Assembly: GCA_947501615.1 (NCBI GenBank)
Contig: CANMWK010000010.1
Location: 62,001 to 126,000 of the forward strand
DNA from: an uncultured Tenacibaculum sp.
Lineage (GTDB): Bacteria; Bacteroidota; Bacteroidia; Flavobacteriales; Flavobacteriaceae
Reading direction: 5' to 3'
DNA: 64,000 nt
Part shown: positions 26,968-36,864 of the stretch, in pieces
How positions within the stretch are numbered: position 1 is the first letter of the stretch
Layout: each line of letters starts with the position of its first letter
Notes under the pieces: generated by a model
Database searches by the model: none
Told to the model about the DNA's origin: nothing
What the model saw: only the letters and a program-made list of their open reading frames with translations
Position numbers and translations under genes: made by a program

Positions 26968-28860
26968 ATGAAAAAAAATAAATCTTTATTAATAGTATTA
27001 ATTCTCATTCTAAATCTATCATTTTTGGGATGTGAAGATATTACTACAGAAAATAATACAAGAACTGCTTCTTTTAGCAGTTTAGAAGAATTACAAAGTG
27101 GAAGACTTCCAAGTATTTATGCGAATTTAAGATCACGTTCTTTATTTAGTCAAGGAGGTATTGTAACCCTTTGGAACGGTGCTGGTATTGACACGCATGG
27201 TGGTACACTTTTTCCACCTGAACATAACCCTCTTCACAATTATACATATGGCCCTACAGAAATTATTATAGAGCAAACTTGGGCAGAATTCTATAGATCA
27301 ATTAAAAATGTAAATGCTTTTATTGGTCAAGTTAAAGAGGTAGAAGGAAGTAACGGTGCTTTACGAACTAATTTAATAGCGCAAGCAAGCTTTGTACGAG
27401 CAATGTTATATTTTGAGATGGTAAAGATATGGCGTAATGTACCTTTGATTGTTAGCGAAGATCTTTCACTAGATACAGTACTAACAGACAGCGATGCTCC
27501 GAATAATACCGCAGAAGAAATATATCTGCAAGTAATAGCAGATCTTCAATTTGCAAAGGCAAACTTACCGTTTAAAACTACCACAGATCAAGCTTCTGGA
27601 GCAGCAGCTCAAACTTTATTAGGTAAAGTGTATTTACAAATGACGACGCCTAAAGATTTTGGAGGTGTAGAAGGAGGTATTGATGCTAATGGGAATTCAG
27701 TTACTAGAACACAAAGATTTCAACAAGCTAAAAATGAATTTGATGGAATTGTAGGTCAGTACGAACTAGAAGCAAATTATTCAGATGTTTTTTCTGTTGC
27801 TAAAGAGAATGTTAATACTGAAGTTATTTTTTCAGTTGGTTTTATTAGTGGACCTGTAGGAGGTAGTGATTGGGGAGATGTTTTAGGGCCATGGGGTAAT
27901 AATAGACATGGAGCAGGGTTTAGTGCTTATCCAATTAACTTAAATTTTGCTTTCCAATATTTATTGCCAGATAACCTTGTCTCTAATACTAGTCTTTTTA
28001 ATGTTAACGGTGTAGGTTTATATCCAGAACCTTTAGCGCCTTTCTTTAATGCAGGTACTAACAGATTGTCTAATCCAGTTAAGTTGTTAGGGTTTAACAA
28101 TTTTGTTTCAGATGCTAGATTTGATCAAAATGTAGCAAGATTTCATGCGCAAAACTTAGCTCAGTTTGCAGAAGGAACAAGAGAGCTTACACCTTTAGGA
28201 TTATTGAATCAACAAGAATTATTAGAAACAGGAAGATGGCAACCATGGAAATTTCAAAAACCAAACCCTAACCCAAATTTAGGAGGTCAAGGAGATATAG
28301 ATTTTCCGTATTTAAGATATGCTGATGTGTTACTAATGATGGCTGAAATTCAAAATGAATTAGCTGGACCAGGTGCAGCAGAACCATTTGTGAATCAGGT
28401 GGCTTTACGACCATTGAAAGATCAAGTGTTGAGAGTAATACCTCCTTTCAACTATGCAGCAGCTATGCCTACTGATACTGCAGATGGTGTTGGTAGAGGT
28501 GATCTTCCAGCTTTAGTAGAGGCAAATCTAGAAATGGTAAATACAGCTGATTTTATTGTTCAACCTAGTGATTTGGCTTCAAAGGAAGCTATGCTTGATC
28601 GTATTTTATTAGAGAGAGCTAAAGAGTTATGTTTTGAAGGTAAAAGAAAAGAGGATTTAATACGAACAGGAAAGCTTACTGAAGTTGTAAATGCTATAGA
28701 AAGAGGACAGGTTACTACTGCTTTAATGCTTGATGATATAAAAATTGAATACGACCAAAATAAGCATGTGTTTTGGCCTATTCCTTTTAGAGAAATTAGT
28801 TTGAATCCTAACTTAAAGCAAAACTGTGCTTACGGGGGCGGAAATGGTGAATGCTTTTAA
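26968..28860 (+). CDS. susD: SusD/RagB-type surface glycan-binding lipoprotein
   Basis: The product is 630 residues. The lipobox is LSFLGCEDI, with acidic residues after the Cys that suit surface export. TPR-like helices follow (LIAQASFVRAMLYFEMVKIW at about 135) and the C-terminal SusD signatures are FPYLRYADVLLMMAEIQNE and LERAKELCFEGKRKEDLIR. It acts as the lid of the SusC transporter and binds the glycan. It is on the same transcript as susC and the third lipoprotein gene. Confidence 0.95.
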   Translation: MKKNKSLLIVLILILNLSFLGCEDITTENNTRTASFSSLEELQSGRLPSIYANLRSRSLFSQGGIVTLWNGAGIDTHGGTLFPPEHNPLHNYTYGPTEIIIEQTWAEFYRSIKNVNAFIGQVKEVEGSNGALRTNLIAQASFVRAMLYFEMVKIWRNVPLIVSEDLSLDTVLTDSDAPNNTAEEIYLQVIADLQFAKANLPFKTTTDQASGAAAQTLLGKVYLQMTTPKDFGGVEGGIDANGNSVTRTQRFQQAKNEFDGIVGQYELEANYSDVFSVAKENVNTEVIFSVGFISGPVGGSDWGDVLGPWGNNRHGAGFSAYPINLNFAFQYLLPDNLVSNTSLFNVNGVGLYPEPLAPFFNAGTNRLSNPVKLLGFNNFVSDARFDQNVARFHAQNLAQFAEGTRELTPLGLLNQQELLETGRWQPWKFQKPNPNPNLGGQGDIDFPYLRYADVLLMMAEIQNELAGPGAAEPFVNQVALRPLKDQVLRVIPPFNYAAAMPTDTADGVGRGDLPALVEANLEMVNTADFIVQPSDLASKEAMLDRILLERAKELCFEGKRKEDLIRTGKLTEVVNAIERGQVTTALMLDDIKIEYDQNKHVFWPIPFREISLNPNLKQNCAYGGGNGECF

Positions 28861-28875
28861 AATTTTGATAAGATC

Positions 28876-30582
28876 ATGAAAAAAATAATAACAGTTCTAT
28901 TAATCATTAGTTGTCTAGTTTCTTGTGATGAGACTACACTAGATACAAATTTTACCCCTGAGGGTGAATTAACCAAAATAGAGGTTATAACTTCAGATAA
29001 TCAAGGATCAAATGTAGATCCTGATGTAGGGTTAGAAATCCCGAAGTTTACATTAATCAACACAAATGTAACCTTTAAATCTACTACAGATCCGTCTTTA
29101 ATAGAAAGTAGTTTATGGTTAATACCACAACCAGATGCAAGACCAAGTACTGGAGATGCAACACTTTTAAATGTAACAGAATTTACTGAAAATGAACCTG
29201 TAGTTCAGTTTTTAAGAGGTAATGAAACAAATGATAATGTTGAGGCTAATGGTTTTTTTGTTAGTCTTATTGAAACATTAAAAGATGGTACTATTAATAG
29301 AGCAGGTGTTCAAATAGTAGTTCGAGAAGGTCTTAATCCTGCTATAGTTAGTGCACCAGCTACAAGAAATGTTCCAACTTCAATTCAATTACCACCTTTA
29401 GGTGTTCTTGGTTTGGCAACAACCGATACCAATACATCTTTTGTTTGGAAAATTGTTGATGATGGCTTTTTTATTGATCCGAGTGGTGCACAGGTTACAG
29501 AATTAATTGTCAATAATGCAGTACCAGACTTAAATAGTGTTCCAGTAGTATTTACTGCTACTGATGAAAGAAGTGAAATTTCACTACAAATTATTAGGAA
29601 TGCACCAGTTCCTACTACCTCTGAAGTTGTGGTTTTCCCGATTACAGTTTTACCAGGTTTAGTACCTAATGGAGGAGCTTTTAAGGATAATGTGAAATTG
29701 AACAGTGAAGGTAATCAAATACGTATTTTATATGAAGATGTTGAATTCGATAATGCAAGTATTATTCAACCTAGTGACTATACTGTTGATGTTAACACAA
29801 GTGGTACAGGTATTACTTTACAGTCGACTACTGTAACTAATGTAGCTACTACTATGGTAGATGTTGTTGATGATACTGGGGCTCCTGTACTTGACGATAA
29901 TGGAGTTCAGAAAAAAGCAACTGAAGTAACTTTAACGTTATCTCAAAAAATACCACCATTGTTTATGGATAATGTTACTTTGAGTTTTTCTAATATTAAT
30001 GTTTTGTCTACAGAAAATATTCCTATTGCAAATTTTGAAGGCACAAGATCTTTAGCTGTAGCAGAAACAGGTGAAAATATTATGCCATCAGCATCTTTTG
30101 ATTTTGAAGATGGTATGTTTTGGAATGGAGGAGGTTTTTTCTTTCCTAACCCTCCAAATACATCAGAGATTTCGTTTAGTAGTGAACAAGCCTATACTGG
30201 TACTCAAAGTCTTTTATTTGAGACTGTAGGTACTAATTTGAGTACTTTACCAACAAACTTTGGTATTGGAGCTTCTGTGATAACTACAGACTCACCAATG
30301 TTAACTAATGGAACAGAATATACATTTTCTATGATGGTTTATGTAGAATCAACTAGTCCAGGTGCTTCAGTAGCTTCTTTTTTATTAGACTTTGCAAGTT
30401 TTCCTCAAGGAGCTGAACTAAATGCATTACCAACAGGTCAGTGGGTTGTGATCAGTGGAACTAGAGTTGTTGGTGCTGATAATCGTATATTAATTAGAGT
30501 TGTTGCAAATGATGGTACTACAGGAAATGTAAAAGTATTTGTAGATCATTATGATGTTCGTGTAGCAGATGATGGTAAATAA
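28876..30582 (+). CDS. Surface glycan-binding lipoprotein (SusE/F position) with CBM-like end
   Basis: The product is 568 residues. The lipobox is CLVSCDET, again with acidic residues right after the Cys. The middle consists of Ig/PKD-like beta domains (from about 60 to 395). Residues about 400-565 look like a jelly-roll carbohydrate-binding module (FDFEDGMFWNGGG, then SFSSEQAYTGTQSLLFET and a closing KVFVDHYDVRV), of the CBM4/9/22 type. It follows susD by 15 bp, the usual place for an accessory glycan-binding protein. No catalytic motif is visible. Binding specificity for agarose is inferred from context. Confidence 0.8.
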   Translation: MKKIITVLLIISCLVSCDETTLDTNFTPEGELTKIEVITSDNQGSNVDPDVGLEIPKFTLINTNVTFKSTTDPSLIESSLWLIPQPDARPSTGDATLLNVTEFTENEPVVQFLRGNETNDNVEANGFFVSLIETLKDGTINRAGVQIVVREGLNPAIVSAPATRNVPTSIQLPPLGVLGLATTDTNTSFVWKIVDDGFFIDPSGAQVTELIVNNAVPDLNSVPVVFTATDERSEISLQIIRNAPVPTTSEVVVFPITVLPGLVPNGGAFKDNVKLNSEGNQIRILYEDVEFDNASIIQPSDYTVDVNTSGTGITLQSTTVTNVATTMVDVVDDTGAPVLDDNGVQKKATEVTLTLSQKIPPLFMDNVTLSFSNINVLSTENIPIANFEGTRSLAVAETGENIMPSASFDFEDGMFWNGGGFFFPNPPNTSEISFSSEQAYTGTQSLLFETVGTNLSTLPTNFGIGASVITTDSPMLTNGTEYTFSMMVYVESTSPGASVASFLLDFASFPQGAELNALPTGQWVVISGTRVVGADNRILIRVVANDGTTGNVKVFVDHYDVRVADDGK

Positions 30583-30654
30583 TACACAATACAAGTGAAT
30601 TTTAGAGTTATTAAATATCGCAATCCAATTGTTAAAATTGTTTGAATTATTATT

Positions 30655-30684
30655 AAAGAGTCGGTTATCAATCGACTCTTTTTT
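30655..30684 (+). terminator. Rho-independent terminator of the susCD operon
   Basis: AAAGAGTCG (30655-30663) pairs with CGACTCTTT (30673-30681) around a 9-nt loop, with a run of Ts to 30684. It lies 72 bp after the lipoprotein stop. Confidence 0.92.
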
Positions 30685-30833
30685 ATTGTTCCTAGTTTAG
30701 TTTAAACTATGTTTTTAGTGTGTTTTAGTTTTGAAATTATTGTGAAGTACTATTTGTAGTTGGCCTTTTAGCAATAGCCAAGTGCAAAAATGATATTAAA
30801 AAACGACTAGTGCAAAATGGTTTGTAGTTTCTA

Positions 30834-31844
30834 CTAAAAAGAAAAAGATAAAATTGTTGTGTTGTTATATTCCTTATTGGGTTCTAACAAAGTTGTAGGG
30901 AAATTAGTGTTGTTAGGACTGTCGGGAAATTTTTGAGTTTCAAAACATATAGCTGGGTAATCAGTATACGTCGTATCTTTTTTTAAATTTAAATGATTAA
31001 AGTTAACAGGAGTGTAAATTACAACACCAGGTTGATTAGTGTTGATTTTCATTGTAATACCAGTTTCTTCAGAACTTATTACAGCGTTATGTTTAGCAGT
31101 ATTGAAAACAAAAGTATCATCTAAGCCAGTAAATGTATCATCACCAATAATTTTAGGAGTTCTATAATCATATTTTGTCTTTGCAACATCTACTATTTTT
31201 CCTGTTGGGATTAAATGTTTATTGACTTCTAGATATTGATCAGAGTTTAATTGTAGTTTATGATTTAAAATAGAGTGTTTCCCACTTAAATTATAATAAC
31301 TATGGTTGGTCATATTTACATGGGTTTTTTGATCGCTTACTGCTGTATATTGAATGATAACTTCATTATTATCAGTTAAACTGTATGTGGCTTTTACCAT
31401 TAAATTACCAGGGAAGCCTTCTTCTAAATGTTTACTCTTGTATGAAAAGACAACACTCGAAATATATGATCTTTGTTCTATAACTTCTTGAATCTTCCAT
31501 ATTTTTCTGTCAAAACCATTCATGCCACCATGTAGATGAATATTGTTATGATCATGAGGTAATGTATAGTTTTGTTGGTCTATTGTAAATCCAGTATTAG
31601 AGATTCGACCAGCATACCTTCCCACAGTACTTCCTAAATAAACACGTTCATTTAAAAAAGATGGGTTATAATATTCTTGATCATCCTGTAAACTAAGTAC
31701 TACGTTTGTCAATTTCTGATGCTTATTAGGAACTTTCAAACTTAGTATAGTAGCACCAAAAGTGCTAAGTTTTAATTCCATTCCATTTTTATTAGCCAAT
31801 GTAATTGTAGTAGGAATAATTGTGTGTAATGGTTTTAAATTCAT
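30834..31844 (-). CDS. galM: Aldose 1-epimerase (galactose mutarotase)
   Basis: The product is 336 residues. Conserved motifs are GRYAGRISNTGF near 75, NNIHLHGGMNGFDRK near 99 (His), the second His in VNMTNHSYYNLSG near 181, and the catalytic Glu in ICFETQKFPDSPN near 299. It interconverts beta- and alpha-D-galactose ahead of galactokinase. It is the last gene of the galK-galT-lacI-galM operon, and its ATG directly abuts the lacI-type stop codon. Confidence 0.95.
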   Translation of the reverse strand: MNLKPLHTIIPTTITLANKNGMELKLSTFGATILSLKVPNKHQKLTNVVLSLQDDQEYYNPSFLNERVYLGSTVGRYAGRISNTGFTIDQQNYTLPHDHNNIHLHGGMNGFDRKIWKIQEVIEQRSYISSVVFSYKSKHLEEGFPGNLMVKATYSLTDNNEVIIQYTAVSDQKTHVNMTNHSYYNLSGKHSILNHKLQLNSDQYLEVNKHLIPTGKIVDVAKTKYDYRTPKIIGDDTFTGLDDTFVFNTAKHNAVISSEETGITMKINTNQPGVVIYTPVNFNHLNLKKDTTYTDYPAICFETQKFPDSPNNTNFPTTLLEPNKEYNNTTILSFSF

Positions 31845-32864
31845 TTATAAAGAAGACTGTCTTTTTATGAAGTCAGTTTTTAAAATTTCGTGTGTAAATT
31901 CTTTAGGAACTTCCGCATTCATATTTTCTATTCTACTAATTAAAGTGTCGAATGCTTGTTTTCCCATTTGTCCTTCATTTTGATTGATAATAGATAATGA
32001 AGGAATGGTGTATTTAGGAATTGTACCATCTGTAAATCCAATCACAGAGATATCGTTAGGGATGTTAAATCCATTTTCTTGAACAATTTTAAGTGTACAA
32101 ATAGCAGATAATTGATCTGAAGTAATAATAGCATCAATATTATGTTCCTTCAAATATTTTTTTAATATAGGGTTAAATTGATCGTAGTTAGGTATTTCTA
32201 TAATTAAGTTTTCACTTTCTTTATTTAATTCTTCTAAAGCTCTTATATATCCTTCTTTTCTTAATTGTCCAACACTAGTTTGAGAAATGGTAGATAAAAA
32301 ACAGATGTTTTTACAACCTTTTTCATAAAGGTGCAAGGTGGCTTCTCTTGTAGCTTCAAAATCATCTATGGTAATTTTATCACATTCAATTTCATGACAA
32401 ACTCTATCAAACATAACAACAGGTAATCTTCTTTCACTAAAGTTTTTTAGGTGTGAGTACTCTTGTGAATCTTGTGTTTCTTGTGATAACGAAATAATAA
32501 TACCATCAACACTACCATTAAGTAGAATAGAAACAGCCTCCTTTTCTTTTTCTATAGTGTCATTTGATAAACTAATTAGAATTTTATAATTTCTTTTAGT
32601 AGCTTCGTCTTCAATTGCTCTAATTATTTTAGCAAAAAAGTCACTTTCAATAGTAGGTAGAATAACACCGATTCTTTTGGTAGCGCTAGATTTTAAACTT
32701 CTAGCGATATCGTTAGGCACGTAATTTAATGATCTAGCTACTCGTAATACATTATTTTTTGTTTCTTGACTGATTTCATGGCTATCGTTAAGTGATTTAG
32801 ATACAGTTGAAGCCGAAACTCCTAAAATTGCAGCAATATCTTTTAATGTTACTTGATTACGCAT
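31845..32864 (-). CDS. LacI-family transcriptional regulator of the galactose operon
   Basis: The product is 339 residues. The LacI HTH is TLKDIAAILGVSASTVSKSL (residues 4-23), with the hinge helix YVPNDIARSLKSSATKRIG. A periplasmic-binding-protein-like sensor domain follows (IGVILPTIESDFFAKIIRAI, then IISLSQETQD). It is embedded between galT and galM, so it probably represses this operon and perhaps other parts of the agar locus in response to galactose or a related sugar. No self-evident LacI palindrome was found upstream of galK. Confidence 0.92.
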   Translation of the reverse strand: MRNQVTLKDIAAILGVSASTVSKSLNDSHEISQETKNNVLRVARSLNYVPNDIARSLKSSATKRIGVILPTIESDFFAKIIRAIEDEATKRNYKILISLSNDTIEKEKEAVSILLNGSVDGIIISLSQETQDSQEYSHLKNFSERRLPVVMFDRVCHEIECDKITIDDFEATREATLHLYEKGCKNICFLSTISQTSVGQLRKEGYIRALEELNKESENLIIEIPNYDQFNPILKKYLKEHNIDAIITSDQLSAICTLKIVQENGFNIPNDISVIGFTDGTIPKYTIPSLSIINQNEGQMGKQAFDTLISRIENMNAEVPKEFTHEILKTDFIKRQSSL

Positions 32865-32891
32865 AAGCTAGATCCTTTTTTTACATTATTA

Positions 32892-33920
32892 TTATAAACT
32901 ATAATGTTTATTACTTAATTCTTTCAGTGTATTTGCAGCTTGTTCGGCAGTGATATCTCTTTGCGGATTGGCAAACATTTCATATCCAACCATAAATTTT
33001 TTTACTTCTGCTGATCGTAATAAAGGAGGGTAAAAAGACATGTGAAAATGCCATTCTGGATGTTCTTTGTCTGTTGGACTTTGATGTATTCCTGAAGAGT
33101 AAGGAAATGAGGTTTCGAATAAGTTATCGTATCTAGTGGTAACCTCTTTAATAATTTCAGAAAAAGATAATGTTTCTTGACTATTTAATTGTTTAATGCT
33201 GTTGTAATGACGAATTGGAGCGATCATTACTTCATAAGGCCATACAGCCCAAAAAGGTACTAAAGCGACAAAGTGTTCATTTCTAGCAATGATACGTTCG
33301 TCAAGACTTATCTCTTTTTGAATATATGCACCCAATAAGCTTTTACCAGTTTTAGTGTAATGCTTGGCTTGTTGTTCTTGTTTTTTTAATACAATTTCAG
33401 GAATAGAACTTTGCGCCCATACTTGCCCATGCGGATGAGGATTACTACAGCCCATAATAGCTCCTTTGTTCTCAAAAATTTGAACATGATTAATTTTCTC
33501 CTTACTACCTAATTCTGTATATTCTTTTTTCCATAAATCAATCACTTTAGCAATATCTTCAACGTCCATTAAAGGCAGTGTCAAAGAATGATTAGGAGAG
33601 AAACAAATTACTTTACATATTCCAGATTCCGTCTTTGCCTTTAACATATCGTCTTCAAAAATTTCTTCTGGCTGATCCTCTAGCAATGCAGCAAAATCGT
33701 TAGTAAAAACGAACGTTGATGTATAATCAGGGTTAACTGCTCCATTTGCTCTAGTGTTACCTGGGCATAAATAGCAATTAGGATCGTAATCAATTTTAGG
33801 TAAATCAGTTGGAGTGTCTTTTTTACCTTGCCATGGTCTTTTAGTTCTATGTGGAGAAACTAAAACCCATTCATCAGTTAAAATATTATATCTTCTATGA
33901 GAGTAATTATTAATATCCAT
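32892..33920 (-). CDS. galT: Galactose-1-phosphate uridylyltransferase
   Basis: The product is 342 residues. Zinc-binding CYLCPGNTRANG lies near 51-62, and the catalytic motif is NPHPHGQVWAQSSIP near 160-174. The second HIT-type His segment is PEWHFHMSFYPPLLRS. It transfers UMP from UDP-glucose to galactose-1-phosphate. It is 2 bp from the galK stop, so the two are coupled. No galE is seen in the window, so the epimerase must be elsewhere. Confidence 0.97.
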   Translation of the reverse strand: MDINNYSHRRYNILTDEWVLVSPHRTKRPWQGKKDTPTDLPKIDYDPNCYLCPGNTRANGAVNPDYTSTFVFTNDFAALLEDQPEEIFEDDMLKAKTESGICKVICFSPNHSLTLPLMDVEDIAKVIDLWKKEYTELGSKEKINHVQIFENKGAIMGCSNPHPHGQVWAQSSIPEIVLKKQEQQAKHYTKTGKSLLGAYIQKEISLDERIIARNEHFVALVPFWAVWPYEVMIAPIRHYNSIKQLNSQETLSFSEIIKEVTTRYDNLFETSFPYSSGIHQSPTDKEHPEWHFHMSFYPPLLRSAEVKKFMVGYEMFANPQRDITAEQAANTLKELSNKHYSL

Positions 33921-33922
33921 AC

Positions 33923-35041
33923 TTATATTTTTACACCATCTCCAATATGAATAGCAATTGGAGTTAAATCAATTGAAAACTCGTTTCTGTAAGCTATTGA
34001 AATTTCTTCTATTAAATTTTCTACAAAATCTTTATGAATTAAATTTATAGTACATCCACCAAAGCCTCCGCCCATCATTCTAGCTCCTAGTATTTGATCG
34101 AACTTTTTTGAATATTCTACTAAAAAATCAAGTTCAGTACAACTCACTTCATATAATTTACTTAAACCTTCATGCGATTTGTATAATAGTGCACCTAAAG
34201 TTTGTAAATCATTTCGTTGAATAGCTTCTACAGCTTTTAATGTTCTTTGATTTTCTTTAGAAACAAATAAAGCTCTATTATATATTTTTTCTGAAAGTAG
34301 ATTTTTAAACTCTTTAACTACATCTGGTTTAACATCACATAAATACTGAAGATCATTATATTTAGCACTAATTGTTTTCATTGCAGTTTCACATTCTCCT
34401 CGTCTTACATTGTACTCGCTAGTTGCTAAATTATGTGAAACGTTAGTATTTAATAAAACAAGCTTATAGTCACCAAAATTTACTTTAATGGTTTCGTAAT
34501 CGTTTGTTTTACAGTTTAGAAGCAGTAGGTGATCTTTTTTACCTTTTACGACCGTAAATTGATCCATTATACCACATTTTGTGCCTACCATGGTATGTTC
34601 TGCATCTTTAGAAAGATTGATGATTTCAAGATCTGTTAATCCAATATTAAAAAGTTCATTTAACCCTTTTGCTATACCACATTCAAGAGCAGCAGAAGAA
34701 CTAACACCAGATCCTAAAGGTAAATTACTGTCAATATAACAATCGAAGCCTTTAACAGTATTAGGTTTAAGAACATTAATGTAGTAAATAACACCAATAA
34801 TGTAATTGTGCCATTCTATGGAACTTCGATTTAGGTTCGATAAATCAATAGTAAATTCACTGTCAATATTTTTAGAATATACAGTAATATGGGTACTATT
34901 GTTTTTTTTTAATTTTAGCGTTATTTTTTTGTCAATTGCGGCTGGCAATACATGTCCTCCATTATAATCTACGTGTTCACCAATCAAATTAATTCTTCCT
35001 GGAGATTTTATCACAAGATCATAAGAATCGTTTTTATTCAT
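33923..35041 (-). CDS. galK: Galactokinase
   Basis: The product is 372 residues. The galactokinase signature GRINLIGEHVDYNGGHVLP lies at about 15-33. The GHMP ATP-binding motif is LPLGSGVSSSAALECG near 109-124, and motif 3 is GARMMGGGFGGCTINL near 328. It phosphorylates galactose released from agarose by the locus glycosidases. It is the first gene of the minus-strand Leloir operon, which diverges from the TPR/LuxR regulator gene. Confidence 0.97.
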   Translation of the reverse strand: MNKNDSYDLVIKSPGRINLIGEHVDYNGGHVLPAAIDKKITLKLKKNNSTHITVYSKNIDSEFTIDLSNLNRSSIEWHNYIIGVIYYINVLKPNTVKGFDCYIDSNLPLGSGVSSSAALECGIAKGLNELFNIGLTDLEIINLSKDAEHTMVGTKCGIMDQFTVVKGKKDHLLLLNCKTNDYETIKVNFGDYKLVLLNTNVSHNLATSEYNVRRGECETAMKTISAKYNDLQYLCDVKPDVVKEFKNLLSEKIYNRALFVSKENQRTLKAVEAIQRNDLQTLGALLYKSHEGLSKLYEVSCTELDFLVEYSKKFDQILGARMMGGGFGGCTINLIHKDFVENLIEEISIAYRNEFSIDLTPIAIHIGDGVKI

Positions 35042-35115
35042 AATTTAAATAAGGTTTGCTACATCATAATATGTAAAGTAAATATAGATATGTAAAAGGT
35101 TTTTTAGAGGTGTAA

Positions 35116-35138
35116 TAAACTAGACATAAACTAGACAG
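35116..35138 (+). promoter_or_regulatory. Candidate operator: tandem ATAAACTAGACA sites
   Basis: Two copies of the 12-mer ATAAACTAGACA sit head to tail with an 11-bp period, about one helical turn, starting at 35116 and 35127. They share one base. They lie in the divergent region between galK and the TPR/LuxR regulator, 116 bp before the regulator ATG and 75 bp before galK. The complement of the same 12-mer lies before susC. Confidence 0.65.
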
Positions 35139-35253
35139 ATTCCTATTAATTTCCTAGAAAATAATAGACAATACCTTCTCTATGATTTTTTTTGATCCTG
35201 TTTTATTGTTAATATTGTTTTGCGAATAACTTTTTTAAAAGAATGTTTTAATC

Positions 35254-36864
35254 ATGTATAAATCATTATCATTACTACTATTTTTAGTTTTCTGCTTTAC
35301 ATTCAATAGACTGCAAAGTCAGGAAGGTGATGGAGATAAGATTTATGAAAAAGCAATGAAAGTTCGCTTAGAATATCCTGATAGTGCCATTCAGTTATTC
35401 AATAAAAGCTATAAGATTTTTATAAAGCAGAAAGATACTATTAAAGCTATTTATAATATTTTAAATGAAAGTGAGGTTTATGAGAATAATGCAAAGTATG
35501 CTAAATCGTATGAGATTTTGTGGAAAGCAGTTATTATGTTAGATGCTACTGATAAGGAGAGCTTAAAATCTGTTTTATATCATCGATTAGGAAGAATTTT
35601 TTCTTATCACAAACGAGAAAAAGAATCTGTTGAGTATTTAAAAAAGGCACTAAATATTCAAAGAAGTATTATGAAAAAGAGTAATTTATCTAAAGTTACT
35701 TTGGTGCCTTATTATTATTCACTTGTTTCTACATACCGAGAATTAAATAATGATGAACTGACCCGCTCGTACTTAGATAGTTGTTACATGTATTATGATG
35801 AAAAAAAATCATTGGTAGCTAAGGCTTTTATAGATTTTGAAAATGCATGTCAATTGATTAAAACAGATAGTAAAAAAGCACTTGAATTATTTGAAGGCTT
35901 GTATCCATGGTTCGTGAAAAACTCACCAACATATTTAGTACTATTCAATAAATATAAAGGAGATGCTTATCTGCAATTATCAAACTTTTCTGAAAGTGAA
36001 AAATGTTATTTAAATGCATTAGAAATTTCAAAAAAATATAATAGTCACATCGATTTCACAGCATTGATATATCAACAACTAGCAAAACTCTACGCTTTAA
36101 AAGGAAATTACAAACTGGCCTTTGATAATTTGAATAAAGAAAAAGAACTCGATCAAAAAGTATTTGATATCAGAAGTGAACGAAATCAAAATCATATAGA
36201 AATTAAAAATGAGTTTTTAATTGAAAAACAAAAACAAACCCAATTATTGCAAGAGCAATATTTAAAGCAATTAGAACAAGAGGATAAGATTAAAAACTTA
36301 CAAAGAATTGTATTGTTAATTTCAATTGTTTTTATTCTTGCTATTGGCTTTTCATATGTAAGACGTTTACGATATAAACACACTTCTGAGAGGAAAATGT
36401 TAGAAATGAGTAAAGAGTTGGAGATAAAGAAAAAGAATGAAATGTTAGATTTAAAAAATAAAGAATTAGCAACTTCAGCATTGCAAATCATAGAAAAAGA
36501 TGAGTTGTTAAAGATGTTGAAAGGTAAAATTGAAGCTTCAAAAACAGATAAATCTAAAGTACAAGAAATTAATAACGCACTACGCACAATATCTGTAAGT
36601 AATAATAAAAATTGGGAAGAATTTAAATTGCGATTTGTAGATGTAAATAAAGAGTTTTATGATAAAGTTTTTGAGCGTTTCCCAAATTTGAGTCAAGGAG
36701 ATCAAAAAATATGTGCTTTAATTAAGCTTAATTTTTCTAGTAAAGATATGGCAAAACTTTTAGGGATTTCTGTAGAGTCTGTTCATACCTCTAGACATAG
36801 AATTCGAAAAAAAATGAATTTAGATAGAAGTATAAATCTAGAAGATTTTATTAACTCTATTTAG
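35254..36864 (+). CDS. Membrane TPR-containing regulator with LuxR-type HTH
   Basis: The product is 536 residues with a signal-like N-terminus (SLSLLLFLVFCFTFNRLQSQ). TPR-like helical repeats occupy about 30-310 (for example EKESVEYLKKALNIQRS, then SESEKCYLNALEISKKY). A membrane segment lies at about 351-367 (IVLLISIVFILAIGF). A coiled coil follows, and a LuxR-type HTH is at the C-terminus (LSQGDQKICALIKLNFSSK, then LLGISVESVHTSRHRIRKKM). The sensor would be periplasmic and the DNA-binding part cytoplasmic. It lies between the galactose operon and the agar operon and likely controls the locus. No kinase domain is present. Confidence 0.85.
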   Translation: MYKSLSLLLFLVFCFTFNRLQSQEGDGDKIYEKAMKVRLEYPDSAIQLFNKSYKIFIKQKDTIKAIYNILNESEVYENNAKYAKSYEILWKAVIMLDATDKESLKSVLYHRLGRIFSYHKREKESVEYLKKALNIQRSIMKKSNLSKVTLVPYYYSLVSTYRELNNDELTRSYLDSCYMYYDEKKSLVAKAFIDFENACQLIKTDSKKALELFEGLYPWFVKNSPTYLVLFNKYKGDAYLQLSNFSESEKCYLNALEISKKYNSHIDFTALIYQQLAKLYALKGNYKLAFDNLNKEKELDQKVFDIRSERNQNHIEIKNEFLIEKQKQTQLLQEQYLKQLEQEDKIKNLQRIVLLISIVFILAIGFSYVRRLRYKHTSERKMLEMSKELEIKKKNEMLDLKNKELATSALQIIEKDELLKMLKGKIEASKTDKSKVQEINNALRTISVSNNKNWEEFKLRFVDVNKEFYDKVFERFPNLSQGDQKICALIKLNFSSKDMAKLLGISVESVHTSRHRIRKKMNLDRSINLEDFINSI

